DNA of 64,000 nucleotides from Brenneria nigrifluens DSM 30175 = ATCC 13028 (GCF_005484965.1 NZ_CP034036.1:248001-312000); one strand, 5' to 3'. Shown: positions 44,018 through 55,270, counted from the stretch's first letter. Made by a program: numbers and translations. Notes: generated from the sequence alone by a model not told the origin.

Positions 44018-45064
44018 ATGAAATCAGAGAATCGCTCCACCGGCAATGCGTTAGTTGATAATGAGCTGGATATCCGCGGTTTATTCCGCACGCTGTGGCG
44101 TGGGAAGCTCGGCATCCTGTCTATTGCCCTGTTGTTTAGCGTTAGCGCGCTACTCTATTCCTACCTGGTAACGCCGCAATGGAGTGCGACGGCGATTACC
44201 GATAAGCCGACGGTCAACATGCTGGGCGGATACTACTCGCAGCAGCAGTTTCTGCGTAACCTGGATGCCAAATCTTTCGCTACGCCGCAGCCTGAGCAGC
44301 CCTCCATCTCTTCGGCGGCTTACGATGAATTCATCATGCAATTAGCGGCTTACGATACCCGCCGCGATTTCTGGCTGCAGACCGACTATTATAAACAGCG
44401 TCAGGAGGGGGATGCCAAAGCCGATGCCGCCCTGCTGGATGAGCTGGTGAACAATATTCAGTTTACGCCGCGCGACGACGCCAAGAAGACCAATGACGGC
44501 GTGAAGCTGGTGGCGGAAACCTCAGCTGACGCCAATACATTGCTGCGTCACTATGTTACGTTTGCCAGCCGGCATGCGGCCGGTCATCTGAACGAGGAGA
44601 TTAACGGCGCATGGGCCGCCAGAACCATCTTTATGAAATCGCAGATTAAACGCCAGGAAGCGGTGGCCAAGGCCATTTACGAACGCGATGTTCGCAGCGT
44701 CGAACGGGCGCTGAAAATCGCCCAGCAGCAGGGCATCAGCCGCAGCCAGACCGATACGCCGGCGGATGAACTGCCGGCGTCGGAGATGTTTTTACTGGGC
44801 AGGCCGATGCTGCAGGCGCGTCTGGAGTCGTTGCAGGCCAGCGGACCGCACTACGATCTCGACTACGATCAGAACCGCGCCATGCTGGCCACCCTGAATG
44901 TCGGGCCGACGCTTGACAGCAATTTCCAGACTTACCGTTATTTGCGTACGCCGGAAGAGCCGGTAAAACGCGACAGTCCGCGCCGGGCTTTCCTGATGGT
45001 GATGTGGGGGGCTATTGGGGCGTTGGTGGGCGCGGGAGTCGCTCTGGTTCGTCGTCCACGCTAA
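44018..45064 (+). CDS. wzzE: ECA polysaccharide chain-length modulator WzzE
   Basis: A 348-residue class 1 polysaccharide co-polymerase with two membrane helices (about residues 30-50 and 322-342) that bracket a periplasmic domain. The second helix carries the proline-rich approach PVKRDSPRRAFLMVMWGAIGALVG. WzzE sets the length distribution of ECA chains and is needed for cyclic ECA together with WzyE. GGGGAAG precedes the ATG. The stop codon lies in a perfect palindrome. Confidence 0.94.
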   Translation: MKSENRSTGNALVDNELDIRGLFRTLWRGKLGILSIALLFSVSALLYSYLVTPQWSATAITDKPTVNMLGGYYSQQQFLRNLDAKSFATPQPEQPSISSAAYDEFIMQLAAYDTRRDFWLQTDYYKQRQEGDAKADAALLDELVNNIQFTPRDDAKKTNDGVKLVAETSADANTLLRHYVTFASRHAAGHLNEEINGAWAARTIFMKSQIKRQEAVAKAIYERDVRSVERALKIAQQQGISRSQTDTPADELPASEMFLLGRPMLQARLESLQASGPHYDLDYDQNRAMLATLNVGPTLDSNFQTYRYLRTPEEPVKRDSPRRAFLMVMWGAIGALVGAGVALVRRPR

Positions 45065-45080
45065 TCAGCCTGCTGATTAG
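45061..45080 (+). repeat. Perfect 20-base palindrome at the wzzE stop
   Basis: CTAATCAGCCTGCTGATTAG has 9-base perfect arms and includes the wzzE stop TAA. It lies in the 67-base gap between wzzE and wecB, the largest gap within the operon. It has no T-run, so mRNA stabilisation or partial processing is more likely than termination. Confidence 0.6.
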
Positions 45081-45131
45081 CGTCCGATTCGCAGCGTAAG
45101 TCTGCGTCTAACCTGATTAAAGAGATTCACT

Positions 45132-46274
45132 GTGAAAGTGTTGACTGTTTTCGGCACCCGGCCGGAGGCCATCAAGATGGCCCCGCTGGTTCATGCCCTG
45201 GCCCAGGATGAAGCCTTTGAATCAAGAATTTGCGTAACGGCCCAGCATCGGGAGATGCTTGATCAGGTGTTGCGCCTATTCAGTATTACCCCTGACTACG
45301 ACCTGGATATCATGCGGCCGGGCCAGTCTCTCAGCGAGATATCCTGCCGGATTCTGGCCGGCCTTGAACCGGTGATGGCGGGGTTCAAGCCGGACCTGGT
45401 GCTGGTGCATGGCGATACCACCACCACGTTGACCACCAGTCTGGCCGCTTTTTATCAACGTATTCCGGTCGGACATGTGGAAGCCGGGCTGCGCACCGGC
45501 AATCTCTATTCGCCCTGGCCGGAAGAGGCCAACCGTAGGCTGACCGGACATCTGGCGATGCTCCATTTCGCCCCGACGGAAAATTCCCGTCAAAACCTGC
45601 TGCGCGAGCACCTGTCGGACCGGCAGATTTTCGTCACCGGGAACACGGTGATCGACGCCTTATTCTGGGTGCGGGACTGCATCGTCAACAACGAGGACCT
45701 GCGCCGCAGGCTGGATGAAAAATACGCTTTCCTCGACGCCGACAAAAAACTGATTCTGGTTACCGGGCACCGGCGCGAAAGTTTCGGCGGCGGTTTTGAG
45801 CGCATATGCGGCGCGCTGGCGGATATCGCCCGGCGGCATCCGGAAGCGCAGATTGTCTATCCGGTCCATCTTAATCCCAACGTCGGCGAGCCGGTGAACC
45901 GCATTCTGAGCGGCATCGGCAACGTGATGCTGATTGCGCCGCAGGATTACCTGCCCTTTGTTTATCTGATGAATCGTTCCTATCTTATCCTGACGGACTC
46001 CGGCGGCATTCAGGAAGAGGCGCCGTCGCTGGGCAAACCGGTGCTGGTGATGCGCGACGCCACCGAGCGGCCCGAAGCCGTTGAAGCCGGCACGGTCAGG
46101 CTGGTGGGCACGGACGTGGTAAAAATCGTCGACACCGTTTCGCGGCTGCTGACGGACGACAATGAATATCAGGCCATGAGTCGGGCGCATAACCCTTATG
46201 GCGACGGCCATGCCTGTCGGCGTATTATTGACGCGCTCAAGAACTATCAGGAAAACCATCGGGTGACGCTATGA
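45132..46274 (+). CDS. wecB: UDP-N-acetylglucosamine 2-epimerase (non-hydrolysing) WecB
   Basis: A 380-residue GT-B-fold enzyme (376 in E. coli) that interconverts UDP-GlcNAc and UDP-ManNAc for ECA. It opens with [15 protein letters not shown] and carries [27 protein letters not shown] and [21 protein letters not shown], all family signatures with the catalytic acidic and His residues. Its stop overlaps the wecC start (ATGA), coupling the two steps of ManNAcA formation. Confidence 0.96.
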   Translation: MKVLTVFGTRPEAIKMAPLVHALAQDEAFESRICVTAQHREMLDQVLRLFSITPDYDLDIMRPGQSLSEISCRILAGLEPVMAGFKPDLVLVHGDTTTTLTTSLAAFYQRIPVGHVEAGLRTGNLYSPWPEEANRRLTGHLAMLHFAPTENSRQNLLREHLSDRQIFVTGNTVIDALFWVRDCIVNNEDLRRRLDEKYAFLDADKKLILVTGHRRESFGGGFERICGALADIARRHPEAQIVYPVHLNPNVGEPVNRILSGIGNVMLIAPQDYLPFVYLMNRSYLILTDSGGIQEEAPSLGKPVLVMRDATERPEAVEAGTVRLVGTDVVKIVDTVSRLLTDDNEYQAMSRAHNPYGDGHACRRIIDALKNYQENHRVTL

Positions 46275-47533
46275 GTTTTGACACGATTTCCATTATCGGG
46301 TTGGGTTATATCGGTTTACCGACGGCGGCGGCGTTCGCTTCGCGCAAGAAAAAAGTGATCGGCATCGATGTAAACCGGCAGGCGGTAGAGACCATTAACC
46401 GCGGTGAAATTCACATCGTCGAGCCGGATTTGGCGGCGCTGGTAAAAACCGCCGTGGAAAACGGCTACTTACAGGCGTCGACCAAGCCGGCGGCGGCGGA
46501 CGCGTTTCTGATTGCGGTTCCCACGCCCTTCAAGGGCGACCATGAGCCGGATATCGCCTATGTGCGGGCGGCGGCGGAGTCCATCGCGCCGGTGCTGAAA
46601 GCGGGCGATCTGGTTATTCTGGAGTCGACGTCGCCGGTGGGCGCCACCGAGCAAATGGCGGAGTGGCTGGCGCAGGCGCGCCCGGACTTAACCTTTCCGC
46701 AGCAGTCGGGCGAGGCCGCCGATATCCATATCGCCTACTGCCCGGAGCGCGTGCTGCCCGGGCAGGTGATGGTGGAACTGATTAAAAACGATCGGGTCAT
46801 CGGCGGCATGACCCCGGCGTGCTCGGCGCTAGCCAGCGAACTGTACAAGATCTTTCTGGAAGGTGAGTGTGTGGTTACTAACGCCCGCACGGCCGAAATG
46901 TGCAAACTGACGGAAAACAGTTTCCGTGACGTTAACATTGCCTTCGCCAATGAGCTGTCGCTGATCTGCGCGGAACAAAATATTAACGTATGGGAACTTA
47001 TCCGATTGGCAAACCGCCATCCGCGCGTCAATATTCTGCAACCCGGTCCCGGCGTCGGCGGACACTGCATCGCGGTGGACCCCTGGTTTATCGTGGCGCA
47101 GAACCCGCAACAGGCGCGGTTGATTCACACCGCCAGGCTGGTGAATGACGGCAAGCCGCTGTGGGTTGTCGATCGGGTGAAAACGGCGGTGGCGGATTTT
47201 CTGGCGCAGAGCGATAAACGCGCTAGCGATGTGACGGTGGCCTGTTTCGGTCTGGCGTTCAAGCCGGATATTGACGATTTGCGGGAAAGTCCGGCGGTGG
47301 AAATTACGGCGATGATCGCCCAGTGGAATACGGGCGCCACCTTAGTGGTGGAACCGAACGTCAAACAGCTGCCGGCCGCCCTGGCGGGGCCGGTGACGTT
47401 GGTCGATACCAACACCGCGCTGCAACAGGCGGATGTGCTGGTCATGCTGGTCGATCACCGTCAGTTCCGGGCCATCAGCCCCGATGATATTAAACAAAAC
47501 TGGGTTATTGATACCAAAGGAGTGTGGCGTTGA
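46271..47533 (+). CDS. wecC: UDP-N-acetyl-D-mannosamine dehydrogenase WecC
   Basis: A 420-residue NAD-dependent enzyme oxidising UDP-ManNAc to UDP-ManNAcA in two steps. The Rossmann motif is [16 protein letters not shown] (residues 7-22). The catalytic cysteine lies in [15 protein letters not shown] (about residue 265) and the catalytic Lys in [17 protein letters not shown]. The length equals that of E. coli. Translation is coupled to wecB through ATGA and to rffG, whose TTG start overlaps the wecC stop. Confidence 0.96.
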   Translation: MSFDTISIIGLGYIGLPTAAAFASRKKKVIGIDVNRQAVETINRGEIHIVEPDLAALVKTAVENGYLQASTKPAAADAFLIAVPTPFKGDHEPDIAYVRAAAESIAPVLKAGDLVILESTSPVGATEQMAEWLAQARPDLTFPQQSGEAADIHIAYCPERVLPGQVMVELIKNDRVIGGMTPACSALASELYKIFLEGECVVTNARTAEMCKLTENSFRDVNIAFANELSLICAEQNINVWELIRLANRHPRVNILQPGPGVGGHCIAVDPWFIVAQNPQQARLIHTARLVNDGKPLWVVDRVKTAVADFLAQSDKRASDVTVACFGLAFKPDIDDLRESPAVEITAMIAQWNTGATLVVEPNVKQLPAALAGPVTLVDTNTALQQADVLVMLVDHRQFRAISPDDIKQNWVIDTKGVWR

Positions 47534-48597
47534 AACGTATTTTGATCACCGGCGGCGCCGGATTTATCGGTTCGGCCCTGGTCCGGCATATTGTTACCGA
47601 GACGCCGGACAGCGTGGTGGTGGTGGATAAGCTCACCTATGCCGGTAATCTCGCCTCCCTGGCGCCGGTCGCCGACAGCGACCGTTTCGCCTTTGAACAG
47701 GTGGATATCGGCGATCGCCCGGCGCTGGATCGGCTGTTTGCCGAGTATCAGCCGGCGCTGGTGATGCATCTGGCGGCGGAAAGTCACGTTGATCGCTCCA
47801 TCGACGGCCCGGCGGCGTTTATTGAAACCAATATCGTGGGCACTTACACGCTGCTGGAGGCCGCCCGCCATTACTGGCAAAGCCTGGCCTCCGCGGAACA
47901 AGCGGCGTTCCGCTTCCACCATATTTCCACCGATGAGGTATTCGGCGATCTGCACGGCAGCGACGATCTGTTCACCGAAACGACGCCCTATGCGCCCAGC
48001 AGCCCTTATTCGGCGTCAAAGGCGTCGAGCGATCATCTGGTGCGCGCCTGGCTGCGCACCTACGGGCTGCCGACCATTATCACCAACTGCTCCAACAACT
48101 ACGGCCCTTATCACTTCCCCGAAAAACTGATCCCGCTGGTGATCCTGAACGCCATCGCCGGTAAACCGCTGCCGGTGTATGGCGACGGGGCGCAGATTCG
48201 CGACTGGCTGTTCGTCGAGGATCACGCCCGGGCGCTGTATAAGGTGGTGACGCAGGGCGTTGTCGGGGAAACCTATAATATTGGCGGCCACAACGAGCGT
48301 AAAAACATTGAAGTGGTGCAGACCATCTGCGATTTGCTGGAAGAGCTGGCGCCGAATAAACCGGACGGCGTGCAGCGTTATCGCGACTTGATCACCTATG
48401 TCAAAGATCGCCCCGGTCACGATATGCGTTACGCCATCGATGCCGGAAAAATCGAGCGTGAATTGGGCTGGCGCCCGGAAGAAACCTTTGAAAGCGGGAT
48501 GCGAAAAACCGTGCGCTGGTATCTGGATAATGAAGCATGGTGGCGCAGCGTACAGGATGGATCCTACACCGGCGAGCGTCTGGGTCTGAACCGCTGA
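47530..48597 (+). CDS. rffG: dTDP-glucose 4,6-dehydratase RffG
   Basis: A 355-residue short-chain dehydrogenase, the E. coli length, making dTDP-4-keto-6-deoxyglucose for the Fuc4NAc branch of ECA. NAD motif [14 protein letters not shown], catalytic STDEVFGDL and the [15 protein letters not shown]yr-Lys pair are present. A TTG start at 47530 is chosen: AAGGAG lies 7 bases upstream and the protein then begins [11 protein letters not shown] as in E. coli; a GTG six bases earlier is too close to the ribosome site. The next gene is wecD, not rffH. Confidence 0.94.
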   Translation: MKRILITGGAGFIGSALVRHIVTETPDSVVVVDKLTYAGNLASLAPVADSDRFAFEQVDIGDRPALDRLFAEYQPALVMHLAAESHVDRSIDGPAAFIETNIVGTYTLLEAARHYWQSLASAEQAAFRFHHISTDEVFGDLHGSDDLFTETTPYAPSSPYSASKASSDHLVRAWLRTYGLPTIITNCSNNYGPYHFPEKLIPLVILNAIAGKPLPVYGDGAQIRDWLFVEDHARALYKVVTQGVVGETYNIGGHNERKNIEVVQTICDLLEELAPNKPDGVQRYRDLITYVKDRPGHDMRYAIDAGKIERELGWRPEETFESGMRKTVRWYLDNEAWWRSVQDGSYTGERLGLNR

Positions 48598-48600
48598 GGC

Positions 48601-48618
48601 CGTTCGCCCGGGCGAACG
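48601..48618 (+). repeat. Perfect palindrome in the rffG-wecD gap
   Basis: CGTTCGCCCGGGCGAACG is an 18-base perfect palindrome, 4 bases after the rffG stop, exactly where rffH lies in E. coli. The whole gap is 39 bases. It may be a deletion scar or an mRNA-stabilising hairpin. Confidence 0.6.
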
Positions 48619-48636
48619 CGCCGTACAGGAGCAGGT

Positions 48637-49380
48637 ATGACAGAGATAACGCTTTCCGCGGGCGAACCGTCGCCGGCGCGCATCCACGCCAATATTGAAC
48701 CGCTAAGCTGGGAAAGCCGTTTTTTCAACCTGAACAGCGGCAAACTGGATTTCTCGCCGTCGGCGCCGTTGTTGACGGCGGATGCGCTGAACGCCTACGC
48801 GCTGACCCAGGCCAAGATACCGGCGGATAATATGCAACTGGCCGACGCCCTGGCGGATTGCGGTTTCCGCCTGGTTGAAGGGGAGGTCGATCTCTGCCTG
48901 GATCTGGAGGCGCTTCCGACCGCGGAGGAGCTTTCTCGTCCGCGGGTCGCGGAGAGCGCCGATATCCCGGCGCTGCGGGAGGCGGCGGCCCAGGTTTTCG
49001 CCCTGAGCCGTTTTCGCGCCCCCTGGTATCGGCCCGAAGACAGCGGGCGTTTTTATGCGCAGTGGGCGGAAAACGCCGTTCTGGGCGTCTTCGATCACCA
49101 GTGTCTGTTGCTGGAGAACGCGGCCGGGGAGCCGCAAGGCTGGGTGACGCTGCGCCGGTTGAACGCCGTCGAAGCCCGCATCGGCCTGCTGGCCGTCTGG
49201 CCGGGCGCCGCCGCCCGCGGCATCGGCACGCAGCTGATGTCGGCCGCGGAAACCTGGTGCCGGCGGCAGGAAATACAACGCTTATGGGTCGCGACGCAGA
49301 CAGGCAACGTGGCGGCTCTCCGTCTTTATCTTCGTCGCGGTGCCAGAATTATGAGCACGGCCTATTGGTTATACAGGTGA
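48637..49380 (+). CDS. wecD: dTDP-4-amino-4,6-dideoxygalactose N-acetyltransferase WecD (RffC)
   Basis: A 247-residue GNAT enzyme (224 in E. coli) that N-acetylates dTDP-Fuc4N to give dTDP-Fuc4NAc. Conserved blocks are NIEPLSWESRFFNLNSGKLDF near the N-terminus, FRAPWYRPEDSGRFYAQWAENAVLGVFDHQCLLL (about 125-158) and the acetyl-CoA loop ARGIGTQLMSAAETW. It is about 20 residues longer at the N-terminus than E. coli; AGGAG before the ATG supports this start. wecE begins 4 bases later. Confidence 0.94.
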   Translation: MTEITLSAGEPSPARIHANIEPLSWESRFFNLNSGKLDFSPSAPLLTADALNAYALTQAKIPADNMQLADALADCGFRLVEGEVDLCLDLEALPTAEELSRPRVAESADIPALREAAAQVFALSRFRAPWYRPEDSGRFYAQWAENAVLGVFDHQCLLLENAAGEPQGWVTLRRLNAVEARIGLLAVWPGAAARGIGTQLMSAAETWCRRQEIQRLWVATQTGNVAALRLYLRRGARIMSTAYWLYR

Positions 49381-49384
49381 TCAA

Positions 49385-50515
49385 ATGATTCCGTTTAATG
49401 CGCCACCGATTGTGGGCACCGAACTCGACTATATGCAGGCCGCCATGAGCAGCGGCAAGCTGTGCGGCGACGGCGGCTTTACCCGCCGTTGTCAGCAGTG
49501 GCTGGAACACTATTCCGGCAGTAAAAAAGTGTTGCTGACCCCCTCCTGCACCGCGTCTCTGGAGATGGCGGCGATTTTGCTGGATATCAAACCCGGCGAC
49601 GAAGTCATTATGCCGAGCTACACCTTTGTCTCCACCGCCAACGCCTTTGTGCTGCGCGGGGCGAAAGTGGTGTTTGTCGATATCCGTCCCGACACCATGA
49701 ATATCGATGAGACTAAAATCGAAGCGGCGATCACCGATAAGACCCGGATTATCGTGCCGGTGCACTATGCCGGCGTGGCCTGCGAGATGGACGTCATCAT
49801 GGCGCTGGCGAAGCAGTACGATCTGTTTGTGGTGGAAGACGCCGCGCAGGGGATGATGTCCCGCTACAAGGGGCGGGCGCTGGGGTCCATCGGCCATATC
49901 GGTTGTTTCAGTTTCCATGAAACCAAAAATTACACCTCCGGCGGCGAGGGCGGGGCGACGCTGATTAACGACCCGCGGCTGATTGACCGGGCGGAGATCG
50001 TGCGTGAAAAAGGCACCAACCGCAGCCAGTTTTTCCGCGGGCAGGTGGACAAATACACCTGGCGCGATATCGGCTCCAGCTATTTGATGGCCGACATTCA
50101 GGCCGCCTATCTGTGGGCGCAACTGGAAGCGGCCGCGGCGATTAATGAACGCCGCCTGCGCCTGTGGCAGAACTATTATACGGCTTTCCAGCCGCTGGCG
50201 GACGCGGGACGCATCACTCTGCCGACGGTGCCGGCGCACTGCGTCCACAATGCGCATATGTTTTATATCAAACTGCGCGATGCCGAAGATCGCGCCGCGT
50301 TTATCCGTTATATGAAAGAGGCCGAGATCCTGACCGTCTTTCATTATATTCCGCTGCATAGCTGCCCCGCCGGGCAGAACTTCGGCCGCTTCAGCGGCGA
50401 AGATCGCTACACCACGCCGGAAAGCGAGCGTCTGGTGCGCCTGCCGCTGTTCTATAATCTGTCTGACGTCAATCAGCGAACGGTCATCAACACCATTCTG
50501 AGTTTCTTCTCCTGA
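49385..50515 (+). CDS. wecE: dTDP-4-amino-4,6-dideoxygalactose transaminase WecE
   Basis: A 376-residue DegT/DnrJ/EryC1 PLP aminotransferase that converts dTDP-4-keto-6-deoxyglucose to dTDP-Fuc4N. The PLP-binding Asp lies in VVEDAAQGMMS and the Schiff-base lysine in SFHETKNYTSGGEGG (about residue 181). The N-terminal motif MIPFNAPPIVGTELDYM is family-typical. The TGA is followed one base later by the wzxE ATG. Confidence 0.96.
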   Translation: MIPFNAPPIVGTELDYMQAAMSSGKLCGDGGFTRRCQQWLEHYSGSKKVLLTPSCTASLEMAAILLDIKPGDEVIMPSYTFVSTANAFVLRGAKVVFVDIRPDTMNIDETKIEAAITDKTRIIVPVHYAGVACEMDVIMALAKQYDLFVVEDAAQGMMSRYKGRALGSIGHIGCFSFHETKNYTSGGEGGATLINDPRLIDRAEIVREKGTNRSQFFRGQVDKYTWRDIGSSYLMADIQAAYLWAQLEAAAAINERRLRLWQNYYTAFQPLADAGRITLPTVPAHCVHNAHMFYIKLRDAEDRAAFIRYMKEAEILTVFHYIPLHSCPAGQNFGRFSGEDRYTTPESERLVRLPLFYNLSDVNQRTVINTILSFFS

Positions 50516-50516
50516 T

Positions 50517-51767
50517 ATGTCGCTGGCGAAAGCATCAGTCTGGACGGCCGGCTCCACGCTGATAAAAATCGGCGCCGGGCTGGTGGTGGTCAAACTGCTG
50601 GCGGTGGCGTTCGGTCCCGCCGGCGTCGGGCAGGCGGGCAATTTCCGCCAGTTGATCACCGTATTGGGCGTCCTGTCCGGCGCGGGTATTTTTAACGGCG
50701 TCACCAAGTATGTCGCGGAATATCAGCAGCAGCCGGATCGGCTGCGGCCGCTGCTGGGCACCTCGGTTGCTCTGGTGCTGGGGTTTTCCACGCTGCTGGC
50801 GGCGGTATTCGTACTGGCCGCCGCGCCGATCGCCCATGCGCTGTTCGGCCATGACGAATATCGCGAGGTGATCCGCGCGCTGGCGCTGATCCAGATGGCC
50901 ATCGCCTACGCCAACCTTTTTCTGGCGATCCTGAAAGGCTACCGCGATGCCGTCGGCAATGCGCTGGCCGTCATCGGCGGCAGCCTGATCGGTCTGGCGG
51001 CCTATTGGCTGTGCTTTACCCTGGGCGGATACCGCGGCGCGCTGGCCGGGCTGGCGCTGGTGCCCGCGCTGGCGGCGCTGCCGGCCGGCTGGCTGATGCT
51101 GCGGCGTACGCCGCTCACGTTGGCGTGGCTAAAACCGGCCTGGGACAAGGCGATGGCCGGGCACCTGGGCAAATTCACCCTGATGGCGCTGATGACGGCG
51201 GTCACGCTGCCGGTAGCCTATATCATGATGCGCAACTTGCTGGCGGCGCACTACGGCTGGGACGATGTCGGCATCTGGCAGGGGGTCAGCACTATTTCGG
51301 ATGCCTATCTGCAATTTATCACCGCGTCGTTCACCGTTTACCTGTTGCCGACGCTCTCCCGGCTGACGGACAAGACGTTGCTGGCGCAGGAGATCGTCCG
51401 TTCGCTGAAGTTCGTGCTTCCGGCGGTGGCCGCGGTCAGCTTGGGCGTCTGGCTGCTGCGCGACTTTGCCATCTGGCTGCTGTTCTCCAGCCAGTTTACC
51501 GCGATGAGAGACCTGTTCGCCTGGCAGCTGGTGGGCGATGTGATGAAAGTGGGCGCTTACGTTTTTGGTTATCTGGTGATCGCCAAGGCGGCGCTGCGTT
51601 TTTATCTGCTCACCGAGGTCAGCCAGTTTCTGCTGCTTACCGGGTTCGCCCACTGGCTGATCCCGGTCAACGGCGCGCTGGGCGCCGCGCAGGCGTATAT
51701 GGCGACCTACCTGGTCTATTTTTTGCTTTGTTGTAGCGTATTCATTATTTACCGTAGGCGAGCATGA
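50517..51767 (+). CDS. wzxE: ECA lipid III flippase WzxE
   Basis: A 416-residue inner-membrane protein of the MOP/PST flippase family with about 12 hydrophobic segments. It moves the trisaccharide lipid III (Fuc4NAc-ManNAcA-GlcNAc-PP-undecaprenol) to the periplasmic face. The N-terminus [28 protein letters not shown] and [20 protein letters not shown] match the E. coli protein. Its stop overlaps the wecF start by four bases (ATGA). Confidence 0.94.
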   Translation: MSLAKASVWTAGSTLIKIGAGLVVVKLLAVAFGPAGVGQAGNFRQLITVLGVLSGAGIFNGVTKYVAEYQQQPDRLRPLLGTSVALVLGFSTLLAAVFVLAAAPIAHALFGHDEYREVIRALALIQMAIAYANLFLAILKGYRDAVGNALAVIGGSLIGLAAYWLCFTLGGYRGALAGLALVPALAALPAGWLMLRRTPLTLAWLKPAWDKAMAGHLGKFTLMALMTAVTLPVAYIMMRNLLAAHYGWDDVGIWQGVSTISDAYLQFITASFTVYLLPTLSRLTDKTLLAQEIVRSLKFVLPAVAAVSLGVWLLRDFAIWLLFSSQFTAMRDLFAWQLVGDVMKVGAYVFGYLVIAKAALRFYLLTEVSQFLLLTGFAHWLIPVNGALGAAQAYMATYLVYFLLCCSVFIIYRRRA

Positions 51768-52852
51768 CGACGACACTGATCCATGTCCTGGGATCCGATA
51801 TCCCGCATCATAACCGCACGGTTCTGCGTTTCTTTAACGACACGCTGGCCGCGGAGCTGCCCGCGTCGCAGGTCGGCCGTTTTATGGTGGCCGCCCGCGA
51901 TCCCCTGCCGGCGGCGGATTTTCCCGCGCTGAATATTACGACCCACGCCGATAAAAAAACGCTGGCCCAGGCGGTGATCGCCCAGGCCAAAGCGGATCGC
52001 CGCACGCGTTTCTTCTTCCACGGTCAGTTTAACCCCCGGCTGTGGCTGGCGTTATTGAGCGGTAAAATCAGGCCGTCGCAGGCGTACTGGCATATCTGGG
52101 GGGCGGACCTGTATGAAGAGGCGAGCAGCCTGCGGTATCGTCTGTTTTATCTGCTGCGCCGCGTGGCGCAAAACCGCATCGGACATGTGTTCGCCACGCG
52201 CGGCGATCTGACATATTATCAACAGCGGCATCCCCGGGTGCCGGCGTCGCTGCTCTATTTCCCGACGCGGATGGATCCGGCGCTGACCGCGGTCGAGGCG
52301 GATAAACCGCTGGCGGGGCCGCTGACCATTCTGGTCGGCAACTCCGGCGATCGCACCAACCGTCATCAGGAAGCGCTGCGGGCCATCCATCAGCAGTTCG
52401 GCGCCGGCGTGCGGGTGATCGTGCCGATGGGCTATCCCGCCGATAACGGACGCTATATCGCGCAGGTAGAGAAGGAAGGGCTGGCGCTGTTCGGCGTCAA
52501 AAACTTCCAGTTGCTGAAAGAGCAACTGCGGTTTGAGGATTACCTGAACATGCTGCGCACCTGCGATTTGGGCTACTTTATTTTTGACCGCCAGCAGGGT
52601 ATCGGCACGCTGTGCTTATTGATTCAATTCGGCGTACCCTTTGTGATTAGCCGGCAAAATCCTTTCTGGCGGGATTTGACGGAGCAGCATCTGCCGGTGC
52701 TGTTTTATGGCGATAGCCTGGATGAAGCGCTGGTGCGCGAGGCGCAGCGTCAGCTGGCCTCGGTTGATAAGCGGCAGATCGCTTTCTTTAACCCCAATTA
52801 TCTGCAAGGCTGGCGGCAGGCGCTGACGCTGGCGGCGGGAGAACCGACATGA
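51764..52852 (+). CDS. wecF: TDP-Fuc4NAc:lipid II Fuc4NAc transferase WecF
   Basis: A 362-residue glycosyltransferase of family GT56 (359 in E. coli), cytoplasmic and membrane-associated, adding Fuc4NAc to complete the ECA repeat unit. Typical stretches are [20 protein letters not shown] near the N-terminus, [12 protein letters not shown] (about 108-119) and [16 protein letters not shown] (about 190). Overlaps wzxE and wzyE by four bases each, which suggests tightly coupled translation. Confidence 0.94.
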   Translation: MTTTLIHVLGSDIPHHNRTVLRFFNDTLAAELPASQVGRFMVAARDPLPAADFPALNITTHADKKTLAQAVIAQAKADRRTRFFFHGQFNPRLWLALLSGKIRPSQAYWHIWGADLYEEASSLRYRLFYLLRRVAQNRIGHVFATRGDLTYYQQRHPRVPASLLYFPTRMDPALTAVEADKPLAGPLTILVGNSGDRTNRHQEALRAIHQQFGAGVRVIVPMGYPADNGRYIAQVEKEGLALFGVKNFQLLKEQLRFEDYLNMLRTCDLGYFIFDRQQGIGTLCLLIQFGVPFVISRQNPFWRDLTEQHLPVLFYGDSLDEALVREAQRQLASVDKRQIAFFNPNYLQGWRQALTLAAGEPT

Positions 52853-54228
52853 CGCTGGGAGAGTTTGGTGGTCTGTTAGTGGTTTACCTGATGGCGATCA
52901 TTTTTATTCTGACGCTGACCTGGCAGGAGTTCCGGCGCGTCCGTTTTAATTTTAACGTGTTGTTTTCTCTTCTTTATCTACTGACGTTCTATTTCGGTTT
53001 TCCGTTTACCTGCCTGCTGGCGTTTCGCTTTGGCGTCGAGGTGGTTCCGGTGGAGTATCTGCTCCAGGCGCTGCTCGCTTCCACGGCGTTTTACGCCATC
53101 TATTACGTCAGCTATAAAACCCGCCTGCGCCCGAACACGCTATCGACCCGCCCGCCGCTGTTTACCATGAATCGGGTGGAAACCAATCTGACCTGGATCC
53201 TGCTGGCGCTGATAGCGGCGGCCACGGTGGGCCTGTTTTTCCTCAACAACGGCTTTTTGCTGTTTAAGCTGCGCTCTTACAGCCAGATTTTTTCCAGCGA
53301 AGTGTCCGGCGTGGCGCTGAAGCGCTTCTTCTATTTCTTTATTCCCGCCATGCTGGTGGTCTATTTTCTGCGGCAGACGCCGCGCGCCTGGCTGCTATTT
53401 CTTATCGGCACGGTGGCGTTCGGCATGCTGACCTATGTCATCGTCGGCGGCACCCGGGCGAATGTGATCATCGCGTTTGCCCTGTTCCTGTTTATCGGCA
53501 TCGTACGCGGCTGGATCTCCCTGTGGATGCTGGCCGCCGCCGGCGTATTCGGCGTGGTGGGCATGTTCTGGCTGGCGCTTAAGCGCTACGGGATGGATGT
53601 TAGCGGCGACGAGGCGCTGTATACTTTCCTCTATCTGACCCGCGACACCTTTTCCCCCTGGGAGAACCTGGCGCTGCTATTGCAGAACTACGATAAAATC
53701 GAGTTCCAGGGATTAGCGCCGATCGTGCGTGATTTCTACGTGTTTATTCCTTCCTGGCTGTGGCCCGACCGCCCCAATCTGGTGTTGAACAGCGCCAACT
53801 ATTTCACCTGGGAAGTGCTGAATAACCACTCCGGGCTGGCGATATCCCCCACGTTATTGGGTTCGCTGGTAATTATGGGCGGCGTGCTGTTTATTCCACT
53901 GGGCGCCATCGCCGTCGGCTTGATTATCAAATGGTTCGACTGGGTGTATGAACTGGGGAAAAACGATGCCAACCGCTACAAGGCGGCGATTTTACAGGCG
54001 TTCTGCTTCGGCGCGGTGTTCAATATCATCGTGCTGGCGCGCGAAGGGGTTGATGCCTTCGTCTCCCGCGTGGTGTTTTTCTGCCTGATCTTCGGCCTGT
54101 GCCTGCTGATGGCGAAATTACTCTACTGGCTGCTGGAAAGCGCCGGATTGATCAGGCAGCGTTTATTGCGCCCCCGGCCCGCCGCGGCGCCGTCCGCCCC
54201 CGCAGCACCCACGCACGACGTGCCGTAA
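52849..54228 (+). CDS. wzyE: ECA polysaccharide polymerase WzyE
   Basis: A 459-residue polytopic inner-membrane protein (450 in E. coli) that polymerises ECA repeats in the periplasm, with length set by WzzE. About 11-12 hydrophobic helices are visible, with the conserved periplasmic stretch [18 protein letters not shown] and [31 protein letters not shown]. The C-terminal tail is Pro/Ala-rich. It overlaps wecF and precedes wecG by 10 bases. Confidence 0.94.
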   Translation: MTLGEFGGLLVVYLMAIIFILTLTWQEFRRVRFNFNVLFSLLYLLTFYFGFPFTCLLAFRFGVEVVPVEYLLQALLASTAFYAIYYVSYKTRLRPNTLSTRPPLFTMNRVETNLTWILLALIAAATVGLFFLNNGFLLFKLRSYSQIFSSEVSGVALKRFFYFFIPAMLVVYFLRQTPRAWLLFLIGTVAFGMLTYVIVGGTRANVIIAFALFLFIGIVRGWISLWMLAAAGVFGVVGMFWLALKRYGMDVSGDEALYTFLYLTRDTFSPWENLALLLQNYDKIEFQGLAPIVRDFYVFIPSWLWPDRPNLVLNSANYFTWEVLNNHSGLAISPTLLGSLVIMGGVLFIPLGAIAVGLIIKWFDWVYELGKNDANRYKAAILQAFCFGAVFNIIVLAREGVDAFVSRVVFFCLIFGLCLLMAKLLYWLLESAGLIRQRLLRPRPAAAPSAPAAPTHDVP

Positions 54229-54238
54229 AGGATTTAAT

Positions 54239-54979
54239 ATGGCAGAACAAGAGACGATCCCCGCCTATTCCATTCGCGGTTTATCCATTCACGGATTCCG
54301 TCATGTGGCGCAGTTTGTCGATTACCTGTTTACCGGCGAGCGGCTTAAAACGGGAACGCTGGTGGCCGTCAACGCCGAAAAAGTGCTGACCGCCGAGCAG
54401 GATGGCGCCCTGCGGGCGCTGCTGGACCAGGCGGAATATAAGTACGCCGACGGCATCAGTATCGTACGCTCCATTCGCCGCAAATATCCCCATGCCGAGG
54501 TGACCCGCATCGCCGGGGCGGATTTATGGCAAGCGCTAATGCAGCGGGCGGGCAAAGAGGGCACGCCGGTGTTTCTCATCGGCGGCCTACCTGAGGTACT
54601 GGCGCAGGCGGAAGCTAAACTGCGGGCGCAGTGGCAGGTGAATATCGTCGGCAGTCAGGACGGCTATTTCGCGCCCGACCAGCGTGAGGCGCTGTTTCAG
54701 CGTATTCGCGCCAGCGGCGCGCAAATAGTGACGGTGGCGATGGGGTCGCCGCGGCAGGAGATGCTGATGCGTGACTGCCGTCAGTATTACCCGGATGCGC
54801 TCTATATGGGCGTCGGCGGCACCTATGATGTGTTTACCGGCCATGTGAAGCGCGCGCCGCTCGCCTGGCAGAATTTGGGTTTGGAGTGGCTTTACCGCCT
54901 GCTGGCGCAGCCAAGCCGCATTACTCGTCAGCTCAACTTGTTGAAATATCTTGCTTATCATTACAGCGGACGTCTGTAG
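54239..54979 (+). CDS. wecG: UDP-ManNAcA:lipid I ManNAcA transferase WecG
   Basis: A 246-residue GT26 (WecG/TagA/CpsF) glycosyltransferase, the E. coli length, adding ManNAcA to GlcNAc-PP-undecaprenol to form ECA lipid II. Family motifs are [27 protein letters not shown] and [42 protein letters not shown] with the catalytic Asp/Glu region. It is the last gene of the operon; no clear intrinsic terminator follows, only a weak hairpin at 54992-55016 without a T-run. Confidence 0.96.
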   Translation: MAEQETIPAYSIRGLSIHGFRHVAQFVDYLFTGERLKTGTLVAVNAEKVLTAEQDGALRALLDQAEYKYADGISIVRSIRRKYPHAEVTRIAGADLWQALMQRAGKEGTPVFLIGGLPEVLAQAEAKLRAQWQVNIVGSQDGYFAPDQREALFQRIRASGAQIVTVAMGSPRQEMLMRDCRQYYPDALYMGVGGTYDVFTGHVKRAPLAWQNLGLEWLYRLLAQPSRITRQLNLLKYLAYHYSGRL

Positions 54980-55270
54980 CCACGCCGGTTGGGCGCGACG
55001 GGAGTTCGTTCGCGCCTCCTGTGAATAAAAAATATTTTATTATTCCTATTCCGTTTTAATGACCCGTTTGCCAATGGCATGACAAATGCTGAACCATATT
55101 CCCCTTCCGCGGATCGGGATGGCACGGTGTTATTCCCGCCCGCATTGTTGTATCTTCACGGCCGCTGATTTACCCAATGGCTCACTGACCGTAGGGTGAG
55201 TCAGGCGAGCAATAACAATAAGAACCGGTAATCGCCCGGATATAATCAATGTATTAAAGACAGATGATTT
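54980..55270 (+). other. wecG-yifK intergenic region
   Basis: About 290 bases that would have carried the yifK promoter. TATAAT occurs at 55241-55246 but without a good -35. A short inverted repeat CTCAC...GTGAG lies near 55181-55200. No gene is visible. Confidence 0.5.
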
